Shown one piece after another: positions 22,956-30,336 of a stretch of 32,651 bases of DNA. Position numbers and translations under genes: made by a program. Each line of letters begins with the position of its first letter. Positions within the stretch are counted from its first letter, which is position 1. Below the pieces are notes generated by a model that saw only the letters and a list, made by a program, of their open reading frames with translations, had not been told where the DNA came from and did no database searches. The stretch is taken from the IMG/VR virus record IMGVR_UViG_3300048836_000525, positions 1-32,651 of that record; one strand, given 5' to 3'. The stretch is from a virus.

Positions 22956-23275
22956 CAGCCACGCACCTTGACCAGGACGGGGTCATCGGTGTTCGGGAAC
23001 GAGATCCGTCGACCGTCCGCGGTGCGCGTTGCCTCGATCTGCACCCGGTAGTCGCCCGCGGTATCGAGGTCGGTGGCACCCCAGTCGTGGCGCACCCACC
23101 CCGTCGCGGCATCGACGATGGTCGGGCTGCTGTTCGACACTTTGGTCGTGCCGTCCGGGTTCAACAGCTTGACCGTGACGTTGTGGCCTGCGAGATCGTA
23201 GGCGCGACCGTCATGGTAGCAGCACTGCATTTCGAGGGAGGGGAGTCGGTCCCCGACCCGGAACTCGTGCGTCAT
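22955..23275 (-). CDS. BppU N-terminal-like phage tail protein
   Basis: This 106-residue beta protein reads FRVGDRLPSLEMQCCYHDGR, then DLAGHNVTVKLLNPDGTT, an I-V-D-A-A-T-G-W-V strand, DTAGDYRVQIEA and FPNTDDPVLVKV. This pattern is typical of the small domain that begins many baseplate/receptor-binding upper proteins. Here it is a stand-alone gene next to the fibre, so it may be an adaptor attaching the fibre to the tail. The start overlaps the fibre stop (ATGA). The longer frame upstream is a shadow of the fibre gene. Confidence 0.7.
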   Translation of the reverse strand: MTHEFRVGDRLPSLEMQCCYHDGRAYDLAGHNVTVKLLNPDGTTKVSNSSPTIVDAATGWVRHDWGATDLDTAGDYRVQIEATRTADGRRISFPNTDDPVLVKVRG

Positions 23276-24420
23276 CGGCGGGACTCCAATCGCGTCGCGG
23301 TCGCCCGCGTGGTCAGCTGTGTCGCAGTCGCGCGCGACCGCAGCATCGTGGGATACAGGATGGGGATGGGCTCGAAGGACCCGACCAGAGCGGCGGTACC
23401 GGTGCCGACACCCGCGCCGCTCGCCACGAGCTGGAGGATGAATCGCAGATGCGCCGTGCCGGCACCGATGCCAGGACCCGGTGCCACGAGCCGCTGCACG
23501 AATCGAAGCGTGGCAGCGCCCGACCCCACGCCAGCGCCAACAGCACTCCACCCACCGCCAACAGTGAGGTTCGCCGACCCGGCACCGATGCCTACGCCCG
23601 CCGCACCGAACGCCTGGAGAAACCGGAGGGCGGCGGCACCTGCACCGACACCCCCGCCGGCCGCAGCGAGACGCGTCGGCAGTGTGAGCGCTGCGCCACC
23701 CGCTCCGACACCGGGACCAGTCGCCGACATCCGCGTCGGCAGCGTGAGGTGCGCGGTGCCAGCACCTACGCCAACACCGTCGGCCTCGAGGACGGTGCCA
23801 CCACCGCCGACCGAGGGGTTGTAGATGCCCAGGACATAGCCGAAGCGGATGCCGCCATCGCAGTCCCAGTCTCCTCCACCGACACTGCCAGAATCCACGG
23901 CGAGATAGCCGCCATGGAAGCAGTAATTCTGCGCGCCCGCGCTGAAGAGCTCATACCCTGCTGGAGCCGCGGTGACGGATCGCGCGGTGGAGACACTGCT
24001 GGCGAACGACGTGAAGGCCATCGACCCGTCGACCGTGCAGGTCCCGTCCGTGATGTTGAATGGGTCCGCCGAGATGTCGCCCCCAGGGGCGACGACATCG
24101 TCTGGCGCCGCACCATCCCATCCGGTTGCGCGGACAATCTGTGTGCGCCACGCCCCGCTCGGAACGCTTACGGTCGGCGTGTCGCTACCCGTCGCGTTGC
24201 CCTTGTCGCGGTAGTAGGTCGAGATTGTGAAGCTGCCGAACCAGAAGATGCGGGCACCCTCCAGCGTCCAGCCGTCCGGGGTGGTTGGAGGCGTGCTGGA
24301 AGAACTCAGCACAGTCAGCCGGAGCAGGTCCCCGGTCGAGCCCCCAGCCGGAGCCGAGGTTGTCGCCGCGGTGCCACTCCCCGACGAGACCGCGCCGATC
24401 GCGCCAATTGCGATCGCCAT
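23272..24420 (-). CDS. Tail fibre / receptor-binding protein with 20-residue glycine repeats
   Basis: This protein has 382 residues. The N-terminal 200 residues are a beta domain rich in Thr/Ser/Gly with TPPTTPDGWTLEG and YYRDKGNATGSD, a lectin-like style common in tail fibres; several Cys are present. Residues 211-347 are seven exact 20-residue units (the last cut to 17). Each carries A-x-G-x-G-V/I-G-A-G-x-A-x-L. The C-terminal tail is basic and contains two RATATxL copies. The ATG at 24420 has GAGGGTGG upstream. It is between the protease and BppU-like genes. Receptor binding is inferred from repeats and position. Confidence 0.75.
   Translation of the reverse strand: MAIAIGAIGAVSSGSGTAATTSAPAGGSTGDLLRLTVLSSSSTPPTTPDGWTLEGARIFWFGSFTISTYYRDKGNATGSDTPTVSVPSGAWRTQIVRATGWDGAAPDDVVAPGGDISADPFNITDGTCTVDGSMAFTSFASSVSTARSVTAAPAGYELFSAGAQNYCFHGGYLAVDSGSVGGGDWDCDGGIRFGYVLGIYNPSVGGGGTVLEADGVGVGAGTAHLTLPTRMSATGPGVGAGGAALTLPTRLAAAGGGVGAGAAALRFLQAFGAAGVGIGAGSANLTVGGGWSAVGAGVGSGAATLRFVQRLVAPGPGIGAGTAHLRFILQLVASGAGVGTGTAALVGSFEPIPILYPTMLRSRATATQLTTRATATRLESRR
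23380..23790 (-). repeat. Seven 60-bp in-frame tandem repeats in the tail fibre gene
   Basis: These are coding repeats of exactly 60 bases (20 residues) per unit; the last is partial. Units diverge strongly at both DNA and protein level, except for the G-x-G-V/I-G-A/S/T-G core and the following A-x-L. The fixed phase without gaps suggests structural repeats such as solenoid turns or polyglycine-type packing. Confidence 0.9.
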
Positions 24421-24504
24421 CACCCACCCTCGTGCGAAATCGCCCCGCCGCGAGGGCGACGAGGCGAGGGAGACTGCGCGCGCAATGGGCTGCGATTCAT
24501 CAGG

Positions 24505-25869
24505 TCAGAGGCTCCGCAGTCGCACGGTGAACTGGCCGGGCACATCGCCGCGCCAGCAGAGGTGGTCATCGGGCGTCTGCCACAGAGTGAGACCAGTGGC
24601 GTCGGTCGTCGCGGCCCAAGAGGCTGACGCTCCGATTACCCCGACGCACTGTGTCGCCCCTGCCGGGCTGGTGAGGTTCGCCAGCACGAGGGGCGCTGGC
24701 GGAATGACGAGCGCGAGCAGCCGCGGCACGTCCACGAGGCCGCGCCCATAGTCGGGATCGGGGCCAGCCACGCCACCATCCACCGCACTCGCGTGCAACA
24801 GCGCCGTGATGCTGTCGAGGGTGAGCGCGGGCCGCAACTGCCGAAGCAATGCCACAACCCCGGCGACATGGGGGGATGCCATCGAGGTGCCGCTCTTGCT
24901 CCCCGTGCCGCCACTCGGCAACGAGGACACGATGCCAGAGCCGGGGGCCACGAGGTCGAGGTCGGGGTCGCGGTTGCTGTAGCTCGCGCGCCCGCCGCCG
25001 CTCGTCACCGCGCCCACGCTGATCACACGCGCGTAGCGCGCCGGGTAGAGCGCCGTCGCCCCGCCTGCATTGCCACTGGACGCCACCAGCACGCCCGCGG
25101 CGGCTTGGTACGCTTGGACGGTGAGCATCATGGCCCCCGTCGCCCCGCCACCAATCGAGGCGTTGACGACGAGGATGCCCTGCTCGCGTGCCCAGTTGAG
25201 CGCAGCGGCCTGCGTGCCACCCCATGCGAGGCAGTCGCCGTTGATGTCCTCGAACACCCGGAGCGCCACCAACTCGACGCCCGGTGCCACGCCATTGACG
25301 GACGATCCGACCGACCCCGCAACGTGCGTCCCATGCCCCTTGCATGGCGCGAACGTGTCGCCCCACGCCTCGGGGCCACCGTTGCTCGCCGGGAAGTTCC
25401 GGCCCGCGACCACGTTCAGGTGAGGGTGGTTCGGCATGATGCCGCTGTCCATGATGCCGACCTTGACGCCCGCGCCGGTGACGCCGCGATCCCACGCGCT
25501 GTCGGCGCCGATCATCGCGAGGTTCCACGGCAGCGCCATCGGCGCCGACAGATCACTCAGGCCAGCGAGCCCCGTGGAGTCAGGAATGGGGAGCGAGGTC
25601 GTCGCATCGTACTCCGCATACACTGGGGCGGGCCGCAGCGCGCGCAGCGAGTCGAGGAGTCCTGGGCGGCCCGTGAAGGCCAGAACGGGCCCGTCTCGGA
25701 ACGCCACCGCCATGCCCCAACGCTTCGCCGCCAGTAGCAGCTGCGCGGTGTCGCGCTCGGCCTCGAGCACGACCGCATAGCGCACCGTCGGCGCCTGGGC
25801 ATCCAACGCCGTGACCGCGCCGGCCCCGAGGAGGAGCAGCAGCGACGCGGCGAGACGATCGGCGCGCAT
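24505..25869 (-). CDS. Secreted subtilisin-like serine protease (S8 family)
   Basis: This 454-residue protein has an N-terminal signal peptide (MRADRLAASLLLLLGAGAVT, probably cut near ALDAQA) followed by a prodomain to about residue 105. The catalytic triad is complete: D141 in GIMDSG, H179 in GHGTHVAGSVG and S329 in GTSMASPHVAGV, with oxyanion N267 in SSGNAGG. After the protease (to about 385) is a short C-terminal beta domain with two Cys. The gene begins two bases after the lipoprotein-type ORF and lies inside the late structural operon next to the tail fibre. Export by the host signal peptide pathway is expected. Possible roles are processing of surface proteins at lysis or a host-fitness cargo; neither is shown. 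Confidence 0.93.
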   Translation of the reverse strand: MRADRLAASLLLLLGAGAVTALDAQAPTVRYAVVLEAERDTAQLLLAAKRWGMAVAFRDGPVLAFTGRPGLLDSLRALRPAPVYAEYDATTSLPIPDSTGLAGLSDLSAPMALPWNLAMIGADSAWDRGVTGAGVKVGIMDSGIMPNHPHLNVVAGRNFPASNGGPEAWGDTFAPCKGHGTHVAGSVGSSVNGVAPGVELVALRVFEDINGDCLAWGGTQAAALNWAREQGILVVNASIGGGATGAMMLTVQAYQAAAGVLVASSGNAGGATALYPARYARVISVGAVTSGGGRASYSNRDPDLDLVAPGSGIVSSLPSGGTGSKSGTSMASPHVAGVVALLRQLRPALTLDSITALLHASAVDGGVAGPDPDYGRGLVDVPRLLALVIPPAPLVLANLTSPAGATQCVGVIGASASWAATTDATGLTLWQTPDDHLCWRGDVPGQFTVRLRSL

Positions 25870-25871
25870 GG

Positions 25872-26321
25872 TCACGGGTCCGTGGGAACGACTGTGACCG
25901 TGATCGTCGTGATCGAGTCGACCACCGCGACAGGGGGAGCCTGATCGTTCCGCACGTACTTCCATCCCTTCGCCGCACTCCATGATGCGGAGGGAATGCC
26001 GGTCGGACTCAGATAGCGGAGGCGGGCGGTGTAGACGAGCGAGTCACCCACCTGCGGCTGCGGGGCCGACACCACGAAGGTGAGGCCATCGGGCACCGGG
26101 ATCGCTGTGCCGTTCGCGAAGACCTCCCAACGACAGTTCACCGCCCCGGGGACCAGCTTGCAGCCGCCCTGGCTACGGACGGCGGAGTCCGTCACGGAAG
26201 CCGTGACGACGATCGCATTCGGACTGGGTATCGGCATCGGCCGATCGACCGGTGGACGAGCAGCCGCACACGCGATGAGTGTGATGGCCGCGAGCAGGGG
26301 GAATGAGGATCGAAGGCCCAT
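25872..26321 (-). CDS. Nested alternative product: lipoprotein from internal start
   Basis: The internal ATG at 26321 is preceded by AAGGGA about seven bases upstream and opens a 149-residue lipoprotein with an intact signal and lipobox at C18. A lipoprotein signal buried at residue 109 of a membrane protein would be unusual, so separate translation from this site is a reasonable alternative to the fusion. The two readings are not exclusive. Confidence 0.5.
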   Translation of the reverse strand: MGLRSSFPLLAAITLIACAAARPPVDRPMPIPSPNAIVVTASVTDSAVRSQGGCKLVPGAVNCRWEVFANGTAIPVPDGLTFVVSAPQPQVGDSLVYTARLRYLSPTGIPSASWSAAKGWKYVRNDQAPPVAVVDSITTITVTVVPTDP

Positions 26322-26645
26322 GGTTGGTCCCTTTGGTGTGGTGATGGGTGGAGTGCTCCGCCCCAGCCGGAAGGCGAGGGCGGCAGGTGCAGCGGCAGCA
26401 CTGCCCCCGAGCGTCAGCAGGCCGAGGCCGGTCAGGAGGTCGGGGTGCGGTTCGCCGCCGATCCACCGGACAGCGAGGAGGATCAGGCCGGCCGACAGCG
26501 CCAGGGCGATCCGCTTGGCCCAGTCGCCAAGCTGGCGGACGAGGGCGACGCGTTGCAGCTGCGCGAAGAGCCACGAGGCCAGCGCCGCCGCGAGGGGGAG
26601 CTGCGCGTCGAGCAGCAGGTCACGGAGGGGAGCGAGGGCGTCCAT
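25872..26645 (-). CDS. Holin-like membrane domain fused in frame to a lipoprotein
   Basis: One frame of 257 residues. The first 108 residues have three hydrophobic segments (LPLAAALASWLFAQL, RIALALSAGLILLAV, GLGLLTLGGSAAAAPAALAF) and resemble a phage holin. Then, without a stop, a typical lipoprotein signal begins: MGLRSSFPLLAAITLIAC with lipobox L-I-A-C. The remaining 130 residues are beta-rich with two further Cys. The ATG start overlaps the upstream stop (TGATG). It may be a true fusion, or two products from one frame through the internal start. Confidence 0.7.
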   Translation of the reverse strand: MDALAPLRDLLLDAQLPLAAALASWLFAQLQRVALVRQLGDWAKRIALALSAGLILLAVRWIGGEPHPDLLTGLGLLTLGGSAAAAPAALAFRLGRSTPPITTPKGPTMGLRSSFPLLAAITLIACAAARPPVDRPMPIPSPNAIVVTASVTDSAVRSQGGCKLVPGAVNCRWEVFANGTAIPVPDGLTFVVSAPQPQVGDSLVYTARLRYLSPTGIPSASWSAAKGWKYVRNDQAPPVAVVDSITTITVTVVPTDP

Positions 26646-27040
26646 CACTCTTCCGAGACGGTGAGTTCACCGGTGGCAAACGTGGGGGGATCGGTCAGGT
26701 TGAGGACCCGGGAAGAGGCGAGCGCGATGACCTTCCGCAGGTTGCCACCCGATGAGGCATCGTAGATCCCGACGTGCGTGATCGTGGGCGTCCCGCCGGT
26801 CGACACAGGGAAGGCCACCAGCGAGGAGTTGGCGACTTGGCGCTTCCCGCTCACTGTCGACGGCGCCGCGAAGGTCACTGCCTGCCGCGCGTAGCTTGTG
26901 TAGGTCGTCTCGGTGACGGTGCCGGCCAGCAGGTCGGTGACCCCCGTCAGCAGCGCGGCGTACGGGGTATAGTCGAGGTAGTCCAGCCCTCGCATCGTGT
27001 TGAGCTGGGCATCAGCTTCGAAGCTGGTCTTGATCGGCAT
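26645..27040 (-). CDS. Small tail protein, Gp80-like beta domain
   Basis: This protein has 131 residues. After an N-terminal helix (YTPYAALLTGVTDLLAG) it reads TTYTSYARQAVTFAAPS, then VAFPVSTGG, ITHVGIYDASSGGNL and a final strand. This is the pattern of a small, widespread phage tail or fibre-associated domain (YxRQAVxF then ITHVGIYDA). It is coupled to the next gene (TGATG) and lies in the cluster of small tail genes. Likely a minor tail component. Confidence 0.7.
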   Translation of the reverse strand: MPIKTSFEADAQLNTMRGLDYLDYTPYAALLTGVTDLLAGTVTETTYTSYARQAVTFAAPSTVSGKRQVANSSLVAFPVSTGGTPTITHVGIYDASSGGNLRKVIALASSRVLNLTDPPTFATGELTVSEE

Positions 27041-27042
27041 CG

Positions 27043-27408
27043 TCAGGCCTCGTCAGTCCAGGCGACGTGCACCACGGCTGCGCCGCCCGTGCCGCCGCTC
27101 TTCGCGCGCACCCGTGCGCCGTACCAGCCGGCCGGAGTGAGCGTGGCGTTGAGTCCGGCCGCCGTCAGGGACAGCACCGGAGGGGTGAGCCAGTCGCCGT
27201 TCGCGGGCGTGGCAGCGTTGGGGGCATCCGCCTTCAGCAGGTCGACCTCGATCGCGCACGAGGCCGGGAGGCTCGCCACGAAGACGGCGATTCGTTGCAG
27301 GAAATCGAAGGTCCCGCGGTCGTTGTCCTGGCGGAGGTAGAGGACCTCCGGCGCGTAGGACCCGGATCCCGCCGGTACCGTGAATGAGAGCGCGCGTCGT
27401 TGCCGCAT
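27043..27408 (-). CDS. Small beta-rich late protein
   Basis: This 121-residue protein begins MRQRRALSFTVPAGSGSYAP, with strands such as VLYLRQDNDRG, AIEVDLLKAD and YGARVRAKSGG. It has no membrane segment. It lies between the adaptor-like gene and the Gp80-like gene and has GAGG before the ATG. It is probably a minor virion or tail protein; the family is not recognised. Confidence 0.65.
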   Translation of the reverse strand: MRQRRALSFTVPAGSGSYAPEVLYLRQDNDRGTFDFLQRIAVFVASLPASCAIEVDLLKADAPNAATPANGDWLTPPVLSLTAAGLNATLTPAGWYGARVRAKSGGTGGAAVVHVAWTDEA

Positions 27409-27416
27409 AATGATCC

Positions 27417-28070
27417 TCAGTAGAGTTCGTCGCCGTGATGCTCGCCATAGCTCGCGAGCATCGCCTCGCGCAGCTCTCCGCCGCCCTGCCCGTCGAACGT
27501 CGCGAAGCGGTCCTCGAGCTGGGCCATCTCGCGCTCGTAGAGCTGCAACGCAATCCGCCCATCGCTCCGATCGTCCTTCGATTGCGCGAGGAGCGCGGCC
27601 AGCTTCCCCACCGCGCGATGTGCCCAGGTTGGCACGCCGATCGCCAATTCCGCCGTCTGTGAGTTGATCGCGCCGAGATCGAGCGTCACTTCCAGTTCAA
27701 CGCCCTGGCCGATGTCGACGTGCTCTCCGATCAGCAGCGTCCGCGGATCTCGCCACTGGTAGTCACCGCCATCCTGATCGAGCGACGCGCTCGGCCGAAG
27801 TCGCCGCTTTGAGGGCAGGACGCGCACGGCCTCGACCGCGATCGGGTCTCGCACGTCGCTTGGCACCACATACTCACGCGTGCCGCTACCGGCCTCCAGC
27901 GTCACTGACACGAGCTGCAACCGCGGGGCGGCCATCGAGAGACGTCGGCGCACCTCGTCGCGCGCTTCGGTCAGGTAGTCGTACAGCTCCTCCGGCCCCA
28001 GATCGTCGTCTGGCGTCGTGTCCACCCCGAGGCGGCGCTCGAGGTACCGGAGGAGCTGTTCACCGGTCAT
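27417..28070 (-). CDS. Head-tail adaptor-like protein
   Basis: This protein has 217 residues. An N-terminal helical part (MTGEQLLRYLERRLGVDTTP then ELYDYLTEARDEVRRRL) is followed by a beta part (LQLVSVTLEAGSGTREYVVP) and a C-terminal helical bundle with R-A-V-G-K-L-A-A-L-L-A and YEREMAQLEDRFA. This helix/beta/helix layout and its location after capsid genes match adaptor proteins that sit under the portal. The start overlaps the upstream stop (ATGA). A further in-frame start at 28148 is less likely. Confidence 0.6.
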   Translation of the reverse strand: MTGEQLLRYLERRLGVDTTPDDDLGPEELYDYLTEARDEVRRRLSMAAPRLQLVSVTLEAGSGTREYVVPSDVRDPIAVEAVRVLPSKRRLRPSASLDQDGGDYQWRDPRTLLIGEHVDIGQGVELEVTLDLGAINSQTAELAIGVPTWAHRAVGKLAALLAQSKDDRSDGRIALQLYEREMAQLEDRFATFDGQGGGELREAMLASYGEHHGDELY

Positions 28071-28435
28071 TCCTCGGTCAGGCCCTTCTCGGCGAACGCG
28101 GCGAGCACGGTCTTGCGCTTGCCGTGGGCCAGCTCGTACTCGAACCATTCGGCGAGCTGCTCGAGATGCTCGGGGGTCTCACCCATGGCCTCGATCGCCG
28201 CGATGGCGTCCGCCGCGTTGGCCTCGGGGAAGACGAACGTCTCGTCGCTAACACCCGGCGTGTCGTACTCTTCCGGCCACTGCGCACGCAGCCGCTCGAG
28301 CTCGTCTGCCGTCGGCTCGACGAGCTGGTCGGTGGGCCGCAATTCGTCCTCCGGGACATGCCCACGGTACGGCGTGCGAATGACCCCGTTGCCGGGGCCG
28401 GTGTGCTCTTCAACGACACGAGCGATGAACGGCAT
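28067..28435 (-). CDS. Small acidic late protein
   Basis: This 122-residue protein begins MPFIARVVEEHTGPGNGVIR and is strongly acidic in the middle (EPTADELERLRAQWPEEYDT) and at the C-terminus. Predicted helices cover about 80-115. A good AGGAG Shine-Dalgarno lies upstream. It is placed between the 176-residue gene and the adaptor-like gene. It may be a head completion or decoration protein, but there is no diagnostic motif. Confidence 0.6.
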   Translation of the reverse strand: MPFIARVVEEHTGPGNGVIRTPYRGHVPEDELRPTDQLVEPTADELERLRAQWPEEYDTPGVSDETFVFPEANAADAIAAIEAMGETPEHLEQLAEWFEYELAHGKRKTVLAAFAEKGLTEE

Positions 28436-28443
28436 AGCTACTC

Positions 28444-28974
28444 CTACTGGGTGAAGGCGGCACCTTGGACCAGCGGCTTCCGCTCGTCCCAGTGGCCGGA
28501 GGTAAGGGCAGGGAGGTATCGAGCGATCTCGCGGAATCCCTGCGCCATTTCGCCCGCGACGAAGCGCCGCTTCCGGAGACGCGCCTGCCGGAGGATGGCC
28601 GCCTGGCGATCGTGGTACCGGGCGACGCCGAGCTCTTTGAACTCGAAGGCTTCGCGGATGCGTTGCCGCACGAACCGATGATCGAAGTCGCGGAACAGCT
28701 TGCGGACCCGGGGTGAACCGGTGCGGATCAATTCGGCCATCTCCTCCTCCGAGACCGGCGTGCCGTCATCGTCGAAGACCGGGCTGTACCAGAAGACGTA
28801 TTCGTAGAACTCCTCGGCGCCGGTGGCCTCGTTGCGCTGCCACACCTCCCACAGCTGCCGGCCGACGTTCCACCGCAGGAACCGACGCGGAAAAGCCCGC
28901 AGATACTCCTCCAGCGCGGAGGGATCGGCGTGCATTTCCGAGGCGGGCATGAAGCGGATCGGCCCAACGAGCAT
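28444..28974 (-). CDS. Late structural protein after the capsid gene
   Basis: This 176-residue protein begins MLVGPIRFMPASEMHADPSA. It has a Trp/Arg-rich segment (RRFLRWNVGRQLWEVWQR), an aromatic strand (FYEYVFWYSPVFDDDG) and C-terminal basic helices (HDRQAAILRQARLRKRRF). It follows the major capsid gene across a stable hairpin, so it would be made at a lower level than capsid. A capsid-associated or connector role is possible. A start at the next ATG (MPASEM) cannot be excluded, as the Shine-Dalgarno is weak. Confidence 0.6.
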   Translation of the reverse strand: MLVGPIRFMPASEMHADPSALEEYLRAFPRRFLRWNVGRQLWEVWQRNEATGAEEFYEYVFWYSPVFDDDGTPVSEEEMAELIRTGSPRVRKLFRDFDHRFVRQRIREAFEFKELGVARYHDRQAAILRQARLRKRRFVAGEMAQGFREIARYLPALTSGHWDERKPLVQGAAFTQ

Positions 28975-28993
28975 CAGGAGAGCGCCCCCGATG

Positions 28994-29023
28994 GTGGGGT
29001 GGCGCCCGAAGGCACCACCCCAC
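28994..29023 (-). terminator. Strong hairpin after the major capsid gene (UUCG tetraloop)
   Basis: A 13-bp stem (28994-29006 with 29011-29023, one G-T pair) with loop TTCG on the minus strand lies eight bases after the capsid stop. There is no T run. It probably reduces downstream transcription or stabilises capsid mRNA, explaining high capsid yield relative to the genes that follow. Confidence 0.65.
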
Positions 29024-29030
29024 GCACCGG

Positions 29031-30314
29031 TTACCGGAGGATGGTGACGTCGTCGACCAGGTCGCCGATCGCATAGTGCGCGTTGCGGCTGAACCAGATC
29101 GCCTGGTGAGGGAACCAGAGATAGGCGACGTAGACGTGCCGGTTCTCGACCCGGTGGAGCTTGGCGCCGTCAAGATCGACGTAGCCCATCTTCACGAGGT
29201 CCACCATGCCGACGGCGTCCTTGTCGGTGTTGACCCCGAAGAGGAAGCCCTTCGGACACCAATCGCCCTCGATCAGCTTCCGGCCGTTGATGCTGATTGC
29301 ATCGAGGCCAGAGTCCTGGAGGCCGCTCGTCTCGCCGAGGTAGCGATGCCGGTTGGCGAGGGCCGCCTGGTACTCGATCGCGATGCCCCGCGTCGTGTAG
29401 AGCAGGTCCGGCTTCTTGCCGGCCTTCGCCTTGGCCGTCGCGTCACCCTGCGCGAGCAGCTTCTCGGTGATGGCGCGTGGCGTACCCGAGTTGAGCAGTC
29501 GGCGCGCGTTCCACCGGGAGTAGTCCCCCCCGTTGATGTTCTCGAACGTGTCGCCCGAGTTGATCGCGGCGAGGAGGCCGGAGGCCTCGGCGAGGTAGTT
29601 CGTCGCCTTGTCGCTCCCGGTGGCATCGACCGCGTTGCAGAGCACGACGTAGTCGCCGATCGCACCACCGGCCGGGGAGGCCGAGAGCTCGAACGTCTCC
29701 GCGTCGTAGTCGACCGCGTTGACCTTTGCTCGTCCACGCTCGGTGCCGTTCGCCGGGTTGATGAAGGCGACCTCCATCCCCTCGACGATCAGCATCGTGC
29801 CGGGGCCAGCGCTCACGCCGAGACCGTAGGGCCGCTCGAGCGCGTACGTTGGCGCACCCACGACCGTCTTCACGAGCGCGAGGATGCCGCGCCCGTCGCC
29901 GTTGTACTGGCGCTCGATGTCGAGGGCGACGCGCGTCATCCCGTCCTCGAGCTGGTCCTCGAGGTTCGAGACGAACGCCTTCGAGGTGTCCTTCGTCAGC
30001 GGGATCGACTGCCCGCCCACCGAGACGGTGGTGTAGGTGTGCGCGAGGCCCACCTTGCCCTGCTTGCGCTTCGGCGCGCTGGGGCTCGGCAGTAGCCGTC
30101 CCTCAGGGACGTTGGCGACCGTCCCGCCGGTCTGGAGCTTCACGTTGAAGTAGAGCCCGTCGGGGCCAGCCTTGAACTTCTTGGTGCGACCCAGCGCCTG
30201 GGTCAGAGCGGTCGCATCCGGCACCGCATCCACCGCCATCAGGTAGGCCCGCTTGAAGGTCTCCTGGACATCGGCGAGGTTGGTGCCCGCGACCTGGTCG
30301 AGCGCGATTGGCAT
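29031..30314 (-). CDS. Major capsid protein
   Basis: This protein has 427 residues. It has no signal peptide and is a mixed alpha/beta protein, with segments typical of HK97-fold capsids: an N-terminal helix (LADVQETFKRAYLMAVDAVP), beta sections around YFNVKLQTGGTVANVPEG, E-loop-like glycine-rich parts, and a C-terminal AIWFSRNAHYAIGDLVDD. It follows the scaffold gene and precedes a strong hairpin, the standard place for the major capsid gene. AGGAAAG lies eight bases before the ATG. Fold is judged from pattern and order, not from a search. Confidence 0.88.
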   Translation of the reverse strand: MPIALDQVAGTNLADVQETFKRAYLMAVDAVPDATALTQALGRTKKFKAGPDGLYFNVKLQTGGTVANVPEGRLLPSPSAPKRKQGKVGLAHTYTTVSVGGQSIPLTKDTSKAFVSNLEDQLEDGMTRVALDIERQYNGDGRGILALVKTVVGAPTYALERPYGLGVSAGPGTMLIVEGMEVAFINPANGTERGRAKVNAVDYDAETFELSASPAGGAIGDYVVLCNAVDATGSDKATNYLAEASGLLAAINSGDTFENINGGDYSRWNARRLLNSGTPRAITEKLLAQGDATAKAKAGKKPDLLYTTRGIAIEYQAALANRHRYLGETSGLQDSGLDAISINGRKLIEGDWCPKGFLFGVNTDKDAVGMVDLVKMGYVDLDGAKLHRVENRHVYVAYLWFPHQAIWFSRNAHYAIGDLVDDVTILR

Positions 30315-30336
30315 GATTCAGCTTTCCTGCGGCCGG

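Noticed and set aside
23380-23790. Possible CRISPR or satellite array
   Set aside because: The 60-bp periodicity is in frame, has no separate spacers, and the units differ strongly except for a glycine core, so it is protein repeat.
24424-24504. Possible terminator after the subtilase gene
   Set aside because: Only weak 4-bp GC pairings were seen and no T run, so nothing is claimed there.
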